From Rhizobiales bacterium 62-47 (GTDB lineage: Bacteria; Pseudomonadota; Alphaproteobacteria; Rhizobiales; Xanthobacteraceae): a stretch of 64,000 bases of DNA. The stretch is taken from NCBI GenBank assembly GCA_001899255.1, contig MKVX01000018.1, forward strand, positions 435,150 through 499,149, read 5' to 3'. A program made the translations under genes and the position numbers. Below, one piece after another: positions 9,043 to 18,702 of this stretch; the first letter of the stretch is position 1; every line of letters starts with the position of its first letter. Below the pieces are notes generated by a model. The model was not told the DNA's origin, made no database searches, and saw only the letters and a list, made by a program, of their open reading frames with translations.

Positions 9043-9987
9043 TCAGCCTGAAGTGAGTGCGGCAGGTAGCCGGAATTCGATGTTCTCCTCGCGGCCCGGG
9101 AGGACTGAGACAGCCACCGGACCAATACGCCGCAAAGCCTCAATGACGTCATCGACGAGCACCTCTGGCGCCGAGGCCCCAGCGGTAATGCCTACAGCCT
9201 TCGCGTGCGTCAGCCAATCGGGATTTAGTTCACTGCCATCGGCAATGAGATAACTCGGCACACCGGCTTCGGTGCCGATTTCACGCAGCCGATTCGAGTT
9301 GGAACTGTTCGTCGCGCCGACCACAAGTATGACGTCGACGCGCTTGCTGAGGTCTCTTACAGCAGATTGGCGGTTCTGTGTTGCATAGCAGATATCCCGG
9401 GTATCGGGCCCTTGCACATCGCTAAAGCGCTCGTGAATGGCCGCAATGATGTCCTTGGTGTCGTCGACGCTGAGCGTGGTCTGGGTGATGTACGCCACGG
9501 GCGCATCGGCTGGCAAAGTCAAGGCGGCGATATCTTCGACGCTTTGCACCAACAGGACCGGTCCGGGGATCTGTCCCATGGTTCCGTCGACTTCCGGATG
9601 ACCCGCGTGGCCAATGAGGAGGAGCGTGCGGCCCTTGGACATATACCGCTTGCCCTGGTTGTGAACCTTGGTAACTAGCGGACAGGTTGCATCCAGCACC
9701 GGCAACCCGCGGCTGGCGGCTTCTTCCTCGACGCTTTTGGCCACGCCATGGGCGCTGAAAATGGTCACGGCATTGGCGGGGACTTCAAACAAGTCTTCGA
9801 CGAAAATAGCGCCCTTGGCCTTCAGGCTCTCCACGACGTGCTTGTTATGGACGATCTCATGCCGGACGTAGACCGGAGGGCCGTATTTTTCCAATGCCCG
9901 CTCGACGATCTCAATAGCCCTGACTACTCCAGCACAGAATCCGCGCGGCTGGGCAAGCAACACTTCCATGGGACGAACGTCAGTCAA
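9043..9987 (-). CDS. ispH: 4-hydroxy-3-methylbut-2-enyl diphosphate reductase
   Basis: A 314-residue LytB/IspH protein, the last enzyme of the MEP isoprenoid pathway, which makes IPP and DMAPP with a 4Fe-4S cluster. The three conserved cysteines are in GFCAGV (Cys18), DATCPLV and DICYATQ. I chose the TTG at 9987 because AAGGTG lies at good distance upstream; an internal ATG at 9969 (MEVLLAQ) lacks a clear ribosome site. Its place in front of hpnH links precursor supply to hopanoid synthesis, and the two are probably co-transcribed. Confidence 0.94.
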   Translation of the reverse strand: MTDVRPMEVLLAQPRGFCAGVVRAIEIVERALEKYGPPVYVRHEIVHNKHVVESLKAKGAIFVEDLFEVPANAVTIFSAHGVAKSVEEEAASRGLPVLDATCPLVTKVHNQGKRYMSKGRTLLLIGHAGHPEVDGTMGQIPGPVLLVQSVEDIAALTLPADAPVAYITQTTLSVDDTKDIIAAIHERFSDVQGPDTRDICYATQNRQSAVRDLSKRVDVILVVGATNSSNSNRLREIGTEAGVPSYLIADGSELNPDWLTHAKAVGITAGASAPEVLVDDVIEALRRIGPVAVSVLPGREENIEFRLPAALTSG

Positions 9988-10369
9988 GATACACCTTGCT
10001 CATAGAGGTTCCCCGTACGCCAAACTCAAAAAAATTGTGTTATCTGCAACTCTTAGTCACTCCCGCCATATAAGGGTTCAGAATCGGGAGGCAAACGCGC
10101 ATAAGATGGCTGCTATTCAAACGGTTTTCCTGCACTGACATTCAAAATGAAGGTACTATCTTGCCAAACTGGCAAGTGGGGCATTGCGACGCGGCAAACC
10201 TCACGCGACCGTCATTTTACCGCCATCGGGTCCCGATTTATCGGTCTTTGGCACGGTTTCATGCCAGCTCGTCCAGTGAAAACGCGATATGCGTTTGCCG
10301 GTTCAAATCATGGAACTGGACCCGGCTAATTGCATTCCACACAGGCCGGTAGCGATAGAAAGATAGAAT
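9988..10369. promoter_or_regulatory. Divergent intergenic region between ispH and hpnN
   Basis: About 380 bases with no convincing gene. It must hold the promoters for ispH-hpnH (leftward) and hpnN (rightward). A perfect inverted repeat CTTGCCA-N3-TGGCAAG lies at 10160-10176 and looks like an operator or short hairpin. Sequence before 10140 is AT-richer. I cannot assign -35/-10 boxes with confidence. Confidence 0.45.
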
Positions 10370-12958
10370 GTGCTGACACGTGTCGTCGTTTCGATTGTTA
10401 AAACTTGCACCAGATTTGCACTATTGACCGTCCTGTTGGCTGTGGGGCTGACCGCCGGTGCAGCGGTGTACGCAGCTAAGAATTTCGGAATTAATACTGA
10501 TATCAATAAGTTGATCTCTCCCGACCTGGATTGGCGCCAGCGCGATATCGAGTTCGAGAAAGCCTTCGACCAGGAGCGCCTGATCATTGCGGTGGTCGAA
10601 GCGCCAACGCCGGAATTTGCCAGCGCCGCAAGTGCGGCCCTGGAGAAGAAACTCGCTGAGAATCACAAGGATTTCGAGGCGGTCAGGCGGCTGGGAGCCG
10701 GCCCGTTCTTCGAAAAGAATGGTTTGCTGTTCTTGCCGACCGAAGAGGTCGCGAAGCTTACCGGTCAATTCGAAGCGGCAGCCCCGCTCATTGAGATCAT
10801 GGCCGGCGATCCAAGCCTGCGGGGGCTGACCGGCGCACTCGAGATCGGGCTGACCGGCGTCAAACGCGGCCAGTTCAAGCTCGATGCCGCGGCCGCCCCA
10901 CTCACCAAGATTTCCGAGACCATCGAGAACGTCCTCAACAAGCGGGACGCCGCCTTCTCATGGCGCGAACTCGTCAGTGACAAGCCACTGACCGACGCCG
11001 ATCGCCGGTCCTTCATCGAGGTTAAGCCGATCCTCAACTTCGAGGACCTCGAACCGGGGAAGGCGGCAACCGACGCCATCCGCCAGGCCGCGATGGACAT
11101 CAACCTTGCCGGTGAGTTCGGTGCGCGCGTGCGGCTGACCGGGCCGGTGCCGATCGCCAACGAAGAATTCGCGACGGTGCAGGAAGGTGCCGTCGTCAAC
11201 GGCATCGGCACCGTTATCGTCGTATTGTTCATTTTGTGGATGGCGTTGCATTCACCGAAAATCATCGGCGCGGTCGCGGTGACGATCACCATGGGGCTCG
11301 TGGTTACCACGGCTATCGGGCTGATGCTGGTTGGCGCACTCAATCTGATTTCAATTGCGTTCGCGGTGCTCTTCGTCGGCCTCGGAGTTGATTTCGGCAT
11401 TCAATACAGCGTGAGATACCGTTCCGAACGCTTCAAGAGCGACGACTTGCAAGTCGCGCTCGAGAAGGCTGCCGAGTATTCGGCCGTGCCATTGTCGCTT
11501 GCTGCGATGGCGACGGCCGCTGGTTTCCTGTCATTCCTGCCGACCGACTACGAAGGCGTTTCGGAGCTTGGCAAGATTGCCGGCGTGGGCATGCTGGTGG
11601 CATTCTTTGCCAGTATTACAGTGCTGCCCGCATTGCTCGATCTTCTCAACCCGCCGGGCGAGAAGGAACCGGTCGGGTATGCCTTCCTGGCGCCGGTCGA
11701 TCGCTTCCTCGAGGATCATCGTGTCGGCATCATCGTGGGGACGCTGCTCCTGGTGATCGCCGGGCTGCCGCTACTTTACTTCCTGCGTTTCGATTTCAAC
11801 CCGATCCATCTGCGCAATCCGAAGGTCGAATCCATCGCGACCTATCTCGATCTGCGCAAGGATCCGAATACGGGCGCCAACGCCATCAACGTGCTGGCCC
11901 CGAATGAGGCGGCGGCAAAGCAGGTTGAGGCGAAGCTCGAAAAGCTTCCCGAGGTGCTGCGAACCATTTCGCTTTCCAGCTTCGTGCCCGACGACCAGCC
12001 AGCCAAGCTCAAGTTGATCGCGAATGGTGCCCGCGTGTTAGGGCCCGCACTCGCGCCTGACCAGGTCGATGCTCCGCCTTCTGACGACGAGAACGCCGCG
12101 GTGTTGAAGGACACTGCCGAGAGCCTTCGCAAAACCGCCGGTCAGCAACAGGGGCCGGGTGCCGAGGCGGCGCGGCGGCTCGCCGATGATTTCTCGAAGT
12201 TGGCCGCAGCCGACCAGGCAACGCGCGACAAGGTGCAGGGTGTCTTTGTGAAGCCATTGCTGATCGTTCTCGATCAACTTCGAAGCGCGCTGCAGGCAGG
12301 CCCCGTCAGCCTCGAGACCCTGCCGCCCGATCTGGTCAATTCGTGGAAGACCAAGGACGGCAAGGTGCGCGTCGAAGCGCAGCCGCGCGGCGATTCCAAC
12401 GACAACGATACGCTGCGCAGCTTCGCCGATGCGGTGCTCGCGGCAGAGCCGACCGCGATTGGCGGCCCGGTTTCAATCCTGAAGTCGGGCGATACGATCG
12501 TCAAAGCGTTCATTCATGCCGGCTTCTGGGCGTTGCTTTCGATCGGCCTGCTGCTCTGGATTGCATTGCGACGCATCAGCGATGTGTTGATGACGCTGGT
12601 GCCGTTGCTGGTCGCCGGCGCTGTGACGCTCGAAATTTGCGTGTTGATCGGCTTGCCGCTCAACTTCGCCAACATCATAGCGCTACCGTTGCTGCTCGGC
12701 GTCGGCGTCGCGTTCAAGATTTATTATGTCGTCGCGTGGCGCGCCGGCAGGACCAACCTGCTGCAATCGAGCCTGACGCGAGCGATTTTCTTCAGCGCGC
12801 TGACCACGGCCACGGCATTCGGCAGCCTTTGGCTTTCAAGTCACCCGGGCACCGCCAGCATGGGCAAACTGCTGGCGCTATCGCTCGTGACCACGCTGGC
12901 CGCGGTGCTGCTCTTTCAGCCGGCGCTAATGGGTCGTCCCCGCGATCTCGGGGAGTAG
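10370..12958 (+). CDS. hpnN: Hopanoid-associated RND transporter HpnN
   Basis: An 862-residue RND/MMPL-type membrane protein. There is an N-terminal membrane helix (residues ~10-35), a large periplasmic domain, a membrane block (~260-430), a second periplasmic domain (~460-710), and a final membrane block (~715-855). HpnN moves hopanoids to the outer membrane in Rhodopseudomonas. The start is a GTG at 10370 (MLTRVVVS) with only a weak purine-rich site (AGAAAGATAGAAT) before it. The last 33 bases overlap the end of the DUF2147 gene on the other strand. Confidence 0.9.
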   Translation: MLTRVVVSIVKTCTRFALLTVLLAVGLTAGAAVYAAKNFGINTDINKLISPDLDWRQRDIEFEKAFDQERLIIAVVEAPTPEFASAASAALEKKLAENHKDFEAVRRLGAGPFFEKNGLLFLPTEEVAKLTGQFEAAAPLIEIMAGDPSLRGLTGALEIGLTGVKRGQFKLDAAAAPLTKISETIENVLNKRDAAFSWRELVSDKPLTDADRRSFIEVKPILNFEDLEPGKAATDAIRQAAMDINLAGEFGARVRLTGPVPIANEEFATVQEGAVVNGIGTVIVVLFILWMALHSPKIIGAVAVTITMGLVVTTAIGLMLVGALNLISIAFAVLFVGLGVDFGIQYSVRYRSERFKSDDLQVALEKAAEYSAVPLSLAAMATAAGFLSFLPTDYEGVSELGKIAGVGMLVAFFASITVLPALLDLLNPPGEKEPVGYAFLAPVDRFLEDHRVGIIVGTLLLVIAGLPLLYFLRFDFNPIHLRNPKVESIATYLDLRKDPNTGANAINVLAPNEAAAKQVEAKLEKLPEVLRTISLSSFVPDDQPAKLKLIANGARVLGPALAPDQVDAPPSDDENAAVLKDTAESLRKTAGQQQGPGAEAARRLADDFSKLAAADQATRDKVQGVFVKPLLIVLDQLRSALQAGPVSLETLPPDLVNSWKTKDGKVRVEAQPRGDSNDNDTLRSFADAVLAAEPTAIGGPVSILKSGDTIVKAFIHAGFWALLSIGLLLWIALRRISDVLMTLVPLLVAGAVTLEICVLIGLPLNFANIIALPLLLGVGVAFKIYYVVAWRAGRTNLLQSSLTRAIFFSALTTATAFGSLWLSSHPGTASMGKLLALSLVTTLAAVLLFQPALMGRPRDLGE

Positions 12959-13615
12959 GCAGATATCGCCGACAGGGTCGGGGGGGGCTGCCTCCGTGGC
13001 TCCCGCCGATTTCTGACCGACGGTCTTGGGTGGAGCCGACTTCGGCGCAGCCGCTTTGGGCGCAGCGGGCGGTGCTGCCGTCGTTGGGGTGTTGGTCGCG
13101 GTCTTCGCGGGCGCGGCGGCCTTGGCGCCCGGCTTCGGCGGAGTTTCGGCAACGAGGTTGGAGGGGCTGCTCGGAATTGGCCCGCTGACACGAGTCCAGG
13201 TCTCGCCGCCGCAAAGGAAGCCCAGCACGCAACCTTCGATTTCAAGCTCGTTGGGGTTCTTCAGCGTGATCGTCGAATCGTAGAGCTTGCCGTCCTTGGC
13301 GTTGTAGACCTTGCCCGCCCACTGATCGACGGTCGGCTTCTTTTTCTTCATCTCGAGCAAGATCGGCATGCCGAGCGTTGGCCGGCTTTGCTTCGCAGTA
13401 TCCGGATTGTTCGTGTCGCGTCCACCGGGGAGCTTTTCCCAAGCAACCGCACCCCACATATTGCCCCGGCACTCCGCCACTCTGATGTTCGCGACACCGT
13501 CGGCAACGCGCCAGTCACCGGTAGGATCGCCGGCAAGAGCCGGACCTGTCGCCATGGCAAGAAGGAGTCCGCAATATACTAAAGTGCGCGTTGCACTTTG
13601 GGGGGGCTGCATCAT
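12926..13615 (-). CDS. Exported DUF2147 protein with Ala/Pro-rich tail
   Basis: A 229-residue protein. Residues 1-28 form a signal peptide ending ALAGD. Residues ~29-130 match the DUF2147 pattern: DWRVADGVANIRVAEC, then WAGKVYNAKDGKLYDSTITLKN and a CVLGFLCGGETWTR end. A ~75-residue Ala/Pro/Lys/Thr-rich low-complexity tail follows, ending GDICLLPEIAGTTH. Function of DUF2147 is unknown; members are periplasmic. It sits between hpnN and hpnO, convergent with hpnN and overlapping it by 33 bases. Whether it belongs to hopanoid metabolism cannot be told from sequence. Confidence 0.82.
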   Translation of the reverse strand: MMQPPQSATRTLVYCGLLLAMATGPALAGDPTGDWRVADGVANIRVAECRGNMWGAVAWEKLPGGRDTNNPDTAKQSRPTLGMPILLEMKKKKPTVDQWAGKVYNAKDGKLYDSTITLKNPNELEIEGCVLGFLCGGETWTRVSGPIPSSPSNLVAETPPKPGAKAAAPAKTATNTPTTAAPPAAPKAAAPKSAPPKTVGQKSAGATEAAPPDPVGDICLLPEIAGTTH

Positions 13616-13719
13616 GTCTGGAACCTATGCCTTGTGCACTCTGATATGGATGAAGTTAAAACGCCGCAGTTAGGTGTTTTTAAGTTGACGAGTGGGCGAT
13701 AAATCGAAGTATGTAGCTG

Positions 13720-15111
13720 ATGTTATATCCAAATCTAGACGTTTCCGAGATGTTTATGGATCGCGAATCGCAGCGCAGTTCGCTGCATACGCGCTATTTG
13801 AATGAGCAACTCGTCAAGGTCCTCAAGACCATTGGTTACGATGTTGGCTTCAAGAAAGGCAAAGGCCAATATCTGTTCGATCGTGACGGCGTACGCTATC
13901 TAGATCTACTCAGCGGATTTGGCGTTTTTGCGATTGGTCGGAACCATCCGGTATTACGTCAGGCGCTCAAGAGCGTGCTGGACGCCGATCTGCCGAACCT
14001 TGTGCAGATGGATGTGTCGACGCTGGCGGGGATACTCGCGGAACGCCTGCTCGAGCGGGTCCCTTACCTGGATAAGGCCTTCTTTGCCAATTCCGGAACC
14101 GAATGCGTCGAGGCTGCAATCAAGTTTGCCCGCGGTGCGACGGGCCGAACCGGCATCGTCTATTGCGATCATTCCTATCATGGACTGTCCTACGGATCGC
14201 TGTCGCTCACCGACGACGAAAACTTTCGCGGCGGCTTTGGGCCGTTGCTGCCGGGCTGTTCCGTTGTTCCGTTCAACGATCTTGAAGCGCTCGAGCGCGC
14301 GTTGTCATCGCGGCAGGTCGCGGCATTCATCGTCGAGCCGGTTCAAGGCAAGGGCGTCAACATCCCGAGCGATGAATTCCTGCCCGGTGCTGCCGAACTC
14401 TGCCGTCGCTACGGTACGCTATTCGTTGCCGACGAAATTCAATCCGGCATGGGACGGACCGGCAAGTTCCTCGCCGTCGAGCATTGGAACGTCGAGCCGG
14501 ACATGGTGCTGCTCTCGAAATCGTTGTCGGGCGGTCACGTACCGGTCGGCGCGGTGCTGACGCGCAAGGCTATCTTCGACAAGATCTTCAGCCGTATGGA
14601 TCGTGCCGTGGTGCATGGTTCGACATTTGCAAAGAACGACTTGGCGATGGCTGCGGGCATTGCCACGCTCGAAGTGATGAAGGCGGAGAAACTGATCGAA
14701 AACGCCGCCAAGCGCGGCGCCGAGTTGCGCATGGCGTTGACCCGGATGATTCCGAAATACGAGATGCTGAAAGAGGTGCGCGGCAAGGGATTAATGCTCG
14801 GCGTCGAATTCGGACCGCCGAAATCGCTTCGATTGAAGGCCGCGTGGAGTTTGCTCGAGACCGCCAACAAGGGGCTGTTCTGCCAACTCATCACGGTGCC
14901 GCTGTTCAAGGATCATAAAATCCTCACCCAGGTCGCGGGCCACGGCAGCCACACCATCAAGCTGCTGCCGTCGCTGACCATCACCGAAGACGACTGCAAG
15001 TGGATCGAAACGTCGTTCGAGTCCGTCATCGCGGCTAGCCATCAAGTGCCGGGTGCGATCTGGTCGTTGGGCAAGACGCTGGTCGATAACGCGGTGCGCA
15101 AGTCCGCTTGA
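13720..15111 (+). CDS. hpnO: Class III aminotransferase HpnO (aminotriol-forming)
   Basis: A 463-residue PLP-dependent class III aminotransferase. The PLP pocket GTECVEAAIKFAR, the VADEIQSGMGRTG segment and the Schiff-base lysine in LLSKSLSGGH (Lys267) are all visible. HpnO is thought to aminate a ribosylhopane-derived aldehyde to aminobacteriohopanetriol. Context (shc, hpnN) supports this over an ornithine/acetylornithine role. The start at 13720 gives a ~25-residue extension before the family core; ATGs at 13750 and 13756 are alternatives. Confidence 0.86.
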   Translation: MLYPNLDVSEMFMDRESQRSSLHTRYLNEQLVKVLKTIGYDVGFKKGKGQYLFDRDGVRYLDLLSGFGVFAIGRNHPVLRQALKSVLDADLPNLVQMDVSTLAGILAERLLERVPYLDKAFFANSGTECVEAAIKFARGATGRTGIVYCDHSYHGLSYGSLSLTDDENFRGGFGPLLPGCSVVPFNDLEALERALSSRQVAAFIVEPVQGKGVNIPSDEFLPGAAELCRRYGTLFVADEIQSGMGRTGKFLAVEHWNVEPDMVLLSKSLSGGHVPVGAVLTRKAIFDKIFSRMDRAVVHGSTFAKNDLAMAAGIATLEVMKAEKLIENAAKRGAELRMALTRMIPKYEMLKEVRGKGLMLGVEFGPPKSLRLKAAWSLLETANKGLFCQLITVPLFKDHKILTQVAGHGSHTIKLLPSLTITEDDCKWIETSFESVIAASHQVPGAIWSLGKTLVDNAVRKSA

Positions 15112-15122
15112 GGTGCAAGTCG

Positions 15123-15887
15123 TTAGCGGCGCGTCAGTACGCTGATCCGTCCATACGCGCCGCTGCGATGCAAGCTGTCCTGTACGAATCCTGCCGCGAA
15201 TGACCATTCGAAGGCGGCAGTCTTCAGTCCGGTTATGTGCGCGCCGATACGATACTGTCGGCTGAAGCGATCGGCCGACGTCGAGATTTCCGGGCCAATC
15301 CAGCACGCATCCAATGCGCGTAATCCGGTAGCGGTACGAGCGCTGTAGCCGTTTGCAATGGTTGTCATTGACGCCGCTGCTGACATCATTGTCGTTGGGC
15401 TCGCTTCCCACCACAGATCGAAGGCCGTGCGCGCGCCGAAATGGTTGGCGTATGAGGGGGTAGAAAATGGAATTGTCGCGAAGTCGTCCCGCTCGAAATC
15501 GAGCCCGGCAAATACTTTGACCTCGAGCTTGCCACGCGAGAAACGCCAACCTGGAAGCACGGAGGCGCGGAAAATCGTGGTGCGATATTGGGTTGTCGCA
15601 GCGTCGTAACGTTCGGTACCGTCCGACGTGAAGACGCTCAGGATGAACCCGTCACTGTAGAGGGTGTTGGGCGCCCATTGCAGCCCGGCGTAGCCGGTAT
15701 AGCCAAAGCGCCAGATATCGAATCCGCCAAAGAACAGAAAGCGTTCCGGATTTGATCCACCGTTGAGATCGTCGCCAGAGGGGAGCGGGGTCGCGGTCTC
15801 CGGCGTTTGCGCCGTCACAGCCGTGCTTCCCCACGCCAACAGCAATCCGATCGCACCCAGGGTGCGCAGCGCAGCCAACCCCCGCAT
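15123..15887 (-). CDS. BcsS-like outer-membrane protein
   Basis: A 254-residue exported protein with a signal peptide ending VTAQTP. The rest is rich in alternating aromatic/polar strands and ends in an outer-membrane-like C terminus (GAYGRISVLTRR). Segments such as FFGGFDIWRFGYTGYAGLQWAPN and SGFILSVFTSDGTERYD-like strands match the cellulose biosynthesis protein BcsS family of alphaproteobacteria. No bcsA/B genes are in this window, so a role in cellulose export is not supported by neighbours. It is convergent with hpnO, separated by 11 bases. Confidence 0.7.
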   Translation of the reverse strand: MRGLAALRTLGAIGLLLAWGSTAVTAQTPETATPLPSGDDLNGGSNPERFLFFGGFDIWRFGYTGYAGLQWAPNTLYSDGFILSVFTSDGTERYDAATTQYRTTIFRASVLPGWRFSRGKLEVKVFAGLDFERDDFATIPFSTPSYANHFGARTAFDLWWEASPTTMMSAAASMTTIANGYSARTATGLRALDACWIGPEISTSADRFSRQYRIGAHITGLKTAAFEWSFAAGFVQDSLHRSGAYGRISVLTRR

Positions 15888-16020
15888 CGAGCCCCCAAGC
15901 CCACGCGTTGCCTACGTATTTTTGCGTAAGGGAATTAAAGCTTGCAACCTTACGTTGGTCCAGTGCGGAAAGCGGAACGATCGATGAACTCAACTAAAGA
16001 CGAACCGTTGGGACAGCAGC

Positions 16021-16485
16021 CTAGAGCTGCGGCGCAACAAGGTTTTTGACTGCCACGCCATCGCGCTCCCGGATGATTTCGGCAATCCATTGGCGATGAC
16101 ATTGCCGGTGGTCGCGCTCGTAACACAAAATGCACACTGGACCGGACTTGGTGACGAGCGTTGTCAGCTCATCCAGTTGCTCCCTGGCCTCCGGCGTTTT
16201 CAGGTGAGCTGCATAGATGCGATGAAGCTCGCCGAACTTGCCGCTGCGCGCAGCATTGCGGCCCTCCTTCGGCGTCCCCAGTCCACGTAGGTGCAGATAT
16301 GAAATGTCACGCTCGGCGAGTCCGGTGGCAAGCTGAGTCTTGGAAAATCCCGGGCGCCGGGAAGCGGCGACAGCGCGGACATCCACCAGCAGTTTGACTC
16401 CCGCATGCTGCAGCTCGTCGAGTACCGCCTTCGCCGGCGTCTGCTCATATCCGATGGTGAAAATGCTTTTTCTGCCGCGTGCCAT
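16021..16485 (-). CDS. DUF488 family protein
   Basis: A 154-residue protein with the DUF488 signature: an FTIGYEQ start, LLVDVRAVAASRRPGFSK, and a C-terminal CILCYERDHRQCHR with several Cys/His that may bind metal or be catalytic. Function of the family is not established. It follows the DUF72 gene on the same strand after 17 bases, so the two probably form an operon; they could act together. Confidence 0.85.
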   Translation of the reverse strand: MARGRKSIFTIGYEQTPAKAVLDELQHAGVKLLVDVRAVAASRRPGFSKTQLATGLAERDISYLHLRGLGTPKEGRNAARSGKFGELHRIYAAHLKTPEAREQLDELTTLVTKSGPVCILCYERDHRQCHRQWIAEIIRERDGVAVKNLVAPQL

Positions 16486-16502
16486 AAAGATCGCCTGAGC
16501 AT

Positions 16503-17306
16503 TTATTTGACGCGCTTGATCAGTTCCATCGCTGCTGCGGGTGCCCGCACTTTGCCTTCATGGATGACATAGGCGAAAACGTCGCGCGCGACCTTTTTTG
16601 CGGAGGCGGTACCGACCCGCGGCAGATCGGACGGCTCGCCGCCACCGGCCCACGTTTGAAAACGGTCGGCCCACGCATCAAGTGCCTTGGGTGGATAGGC
16701 GGTCTTGATGTCATCGCTGCCTTTCTGCAGCCGTGCGTAAACGAAGTCGCCGGTAACATCGGCGATCGCCGGATAGGTGAAGTGCTCCGCAAAGACGACG
16801 GGAATACCAAAGCGGCGCAGCAGGGCCGGGAAGGCGGCGACGCAGAAGCTATCATGCCGGACCTCGACGACGTGGCGCAACTTGCGCCCCTCCAGTTCGC
16901 GAGGCAGCAGTTCCAGAAACGCGCCGAAATCCGCTTCGTCGAATTTCTTGGTCGGTGCGAACTGCCACAGCACCGGGCCGAGCCGGTCGCCCAGTTCGAG
17001 CACGCCGGAATCGTAGAATCGCTTGATCGAGTCGCCGGCTTCGGCCAGCACACGCCGGTTGGTGGCGAAGCGAGGTCCCTTGACTGAGAAAATGAAGCCG
17101 TCGGGCACCTCTCGCGCCCACTTGCGGAAGCTTTCCGGCTTCTGCGAGCCGTAATAGGTGCCGTTGATTTCGATCGAGGTCAGGTGGTTTGCGGCGTATT
17201 CGAGTTCCTTCGCTTGTGGAAGCTTCTCTGGGTAAAATACGCCCCGCCAGGGAGCGAAGGTCCATCCGCCGATCCCGACGTAGATTTTTCCGGTCTTTTT
17301 TGCCAT
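16503..17306 (-). CDS. DUF72 family protein
   Basis: A 267-residue TIM-barrel-type protein of the DUF72 (YecE) family. Evidence is the KIYVGIGGWTFAPWRGVFYP start, SIEINGTYYG, FSVKGPRFATN and VVEVRHDSF. The biochemical activity of this family is not established. It is the first gene of a two-gene unit with the DUF488 gene. The start is the ATG at 17306. Confidence 0.87.
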   Translation of the reverse strand: MAKKTGKIYVGIGGWTFAPWRGVFYPEKLPQAKELEYAANHLTSIEINGTYYGSQKPESFRKWAREVPDGFIFSVKGPRFATNRRVLAEAGDSIKRFYDSGVLELGDRLGPVLWQFAPTKKFDEADFGAFLELLPRELEGRKLRHVVEVRHDSFCVAAFPALLRRFGIPVVFAEHFTYPAIADVTGDFVYARLQKGSDDIKTAYPPKALDAWADRFQTWAGGGEPSDLPRVGTASAKKVARDVFAYVIHEGKVRAPAAAMELIKRVK

Positions 17307-17561
17307 CCGGCATCCCCTTGCGGAACGTCACGATCGTTCCTATCTGGCTTTTAACGGTGATGTCGATGCTTCCCCCGCTCCATCGCCGAAACGGCCACAG
17401 GATAACATTGGTCGCGCCGGATGTACGCGCGCCGTGGTATTTGTGGCCGTTGCTGTTTTTGGGCCATTTGGGCCGATTTCCCCTATACAGCAGGCTATTT
17501 CGTCGGATCGCGGAAGCTCTCGCCTTGGCAGCGTGGAACGACGCGGATATATGCTGGCGCC

Positions 17562-18695
17562 ATGAACGAAGCCCTTCGAACGGCACTTCCGACCCCATCG
17601 CCGGCGGCACTTGCGCCCCAGCTTTCCGTCGTCGTGCCTACCTTTAACGAGCGGGACAACGTCGTGACGTTGTTCGAACGCTTGAAGACGACGCTTGCCG
17701 GCCTGTCCTGGGAAGTGGTCTTCGTCGACGACAATTCGCCGGACGACACGTGGCAGGTGGTGCGAGATCTTGCCCAGCAAGACCCACGCATTCGTTGTTT
17801 GCGTCGCATCGGCCGACGCGGCCTGTCCGGTGCATGTATCGAAGGTATTCTGGCGTCGAGCGCTCCATATGTCGCCGTCATGGACGCCGATCTGCAGCAT
17901 GACGAGACACAGCTGCCGAAGATGCTCGGTCTGTTGCGCAGCGGCGAGGCCGAGCTGGTGGTCGGCAGCCGTTACATTGAAGGCGGCAGCGCCGACAGCT
18001 TTAACCGGCAGCGCCGCGGCGTGAGTGAGTTCGCCACTCTGATCGCCAAGAGGTTACTGCGCGTTGCGATCGCTGATCCGATGAGCGGCTTCTTCATGGT
18101 GCGCCGAGATCGCTTCGAGCAGATAGCGCCGCAGCTTTCCGTCCACGGCTTCAAGATCCTGCTCGATATCGTTGCGACCGCGCGGGGCAGCCTGCGGACC
18201 GTCGAGGTGCCGTTCAAGTTCGGATCGCGGCTGGCCGGCGAGAGCAAGCTGGATTCGATGGTCGCGCTGGACTTCCTTGGGTTGATCCTCGCGAAGCTGA
18301 CAGGTGATGCCGTTTCGCTGCGCTTCCTGTTGTTCGCGCTCGTCGGGTCGGTCGGATTGTTTGTGCATCTGCTGACGCTCGATGTTGCATTCAATGTGTT
18401 CGATGTGCCGTTCACCGAGGCGCACGTGCTGGGCGCGGTGGTGGCGATGACCAGCAATTTTCTGCTCAACAACTTCCTGACCTATCGCGACCAGCGGCTG
18501 AAGGGCTTTGCAATCCTGTCCGGCCTCCTGGTGTTCTATCTGGTCTGCAGCGTCGGCCTGCTGGCAAATGTCGGCGTTGCCTTCTCGGTGTATGACCAGC
18601 GCCCGATCTGGTGGCTCGCCGGTGCGGCGGGTGCGCTGATGGGCGTTGTGTGGAACTACGCCATGTCCGGCGTCTTCGTCTGGCGCAAGCGATGA
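17562..18695 (+). CDS. GT2 glycosyltransferase with GtrA membrane domain
   Basis: A 377-residue protein. Residues ~20-250 form a dolichyl-phosphate-mannose-synthase-like GT-A domain (SVVVPTFNERDNV, VDDNSPDDTW, MDADLQHDE). Residues ~255-375 hold four membrane helices of the GtrA type. Such proteins load a sugar onto undecaprenyl phosphate and may flip it. The ATG at 17562 gives a start just before the domain. The next gene, a GT39 transferase, starts 8 bases after the stop, suggesting a pair: this enzyme makes the lipid-linked sugar, the next transfers it. Confidence 0.9.
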   Translation: MNEALRTALPTPSPAALAPQLSVVVPTFNERDNVVTLFERLKTTLAGLSWEVVFVDDNSPDDTWQVVRDLAQQDPRIRCLRRIGRRGLSGACIEGILASSAPYVAVMDADLQHDETQLPKMLGLLRSGEAELVVGSRYIEGGSADSFNRQRRGVSEFATLIAKRLLRVAIADPMSGFFMVRRDRFEQIAPQLSVHGFKILLDIVATARGSLRTVEVPFKFGSRLAGESKLDSMVALDFLGLILAKLTGDAVSLRFLLFALVGSVGLFVHLLTLDVAFNVFDVPFTEAHVLGAVVAMTSNFLLNNFLTYRDQRLKGFAILSGLLVFYLVCSVGLLANVGVAFSVYDQRPIWWLAGAAGALMGVVWNYAMSGVFVWRKR

Positions 18696-18702
18696 TGCTG
18701 CG

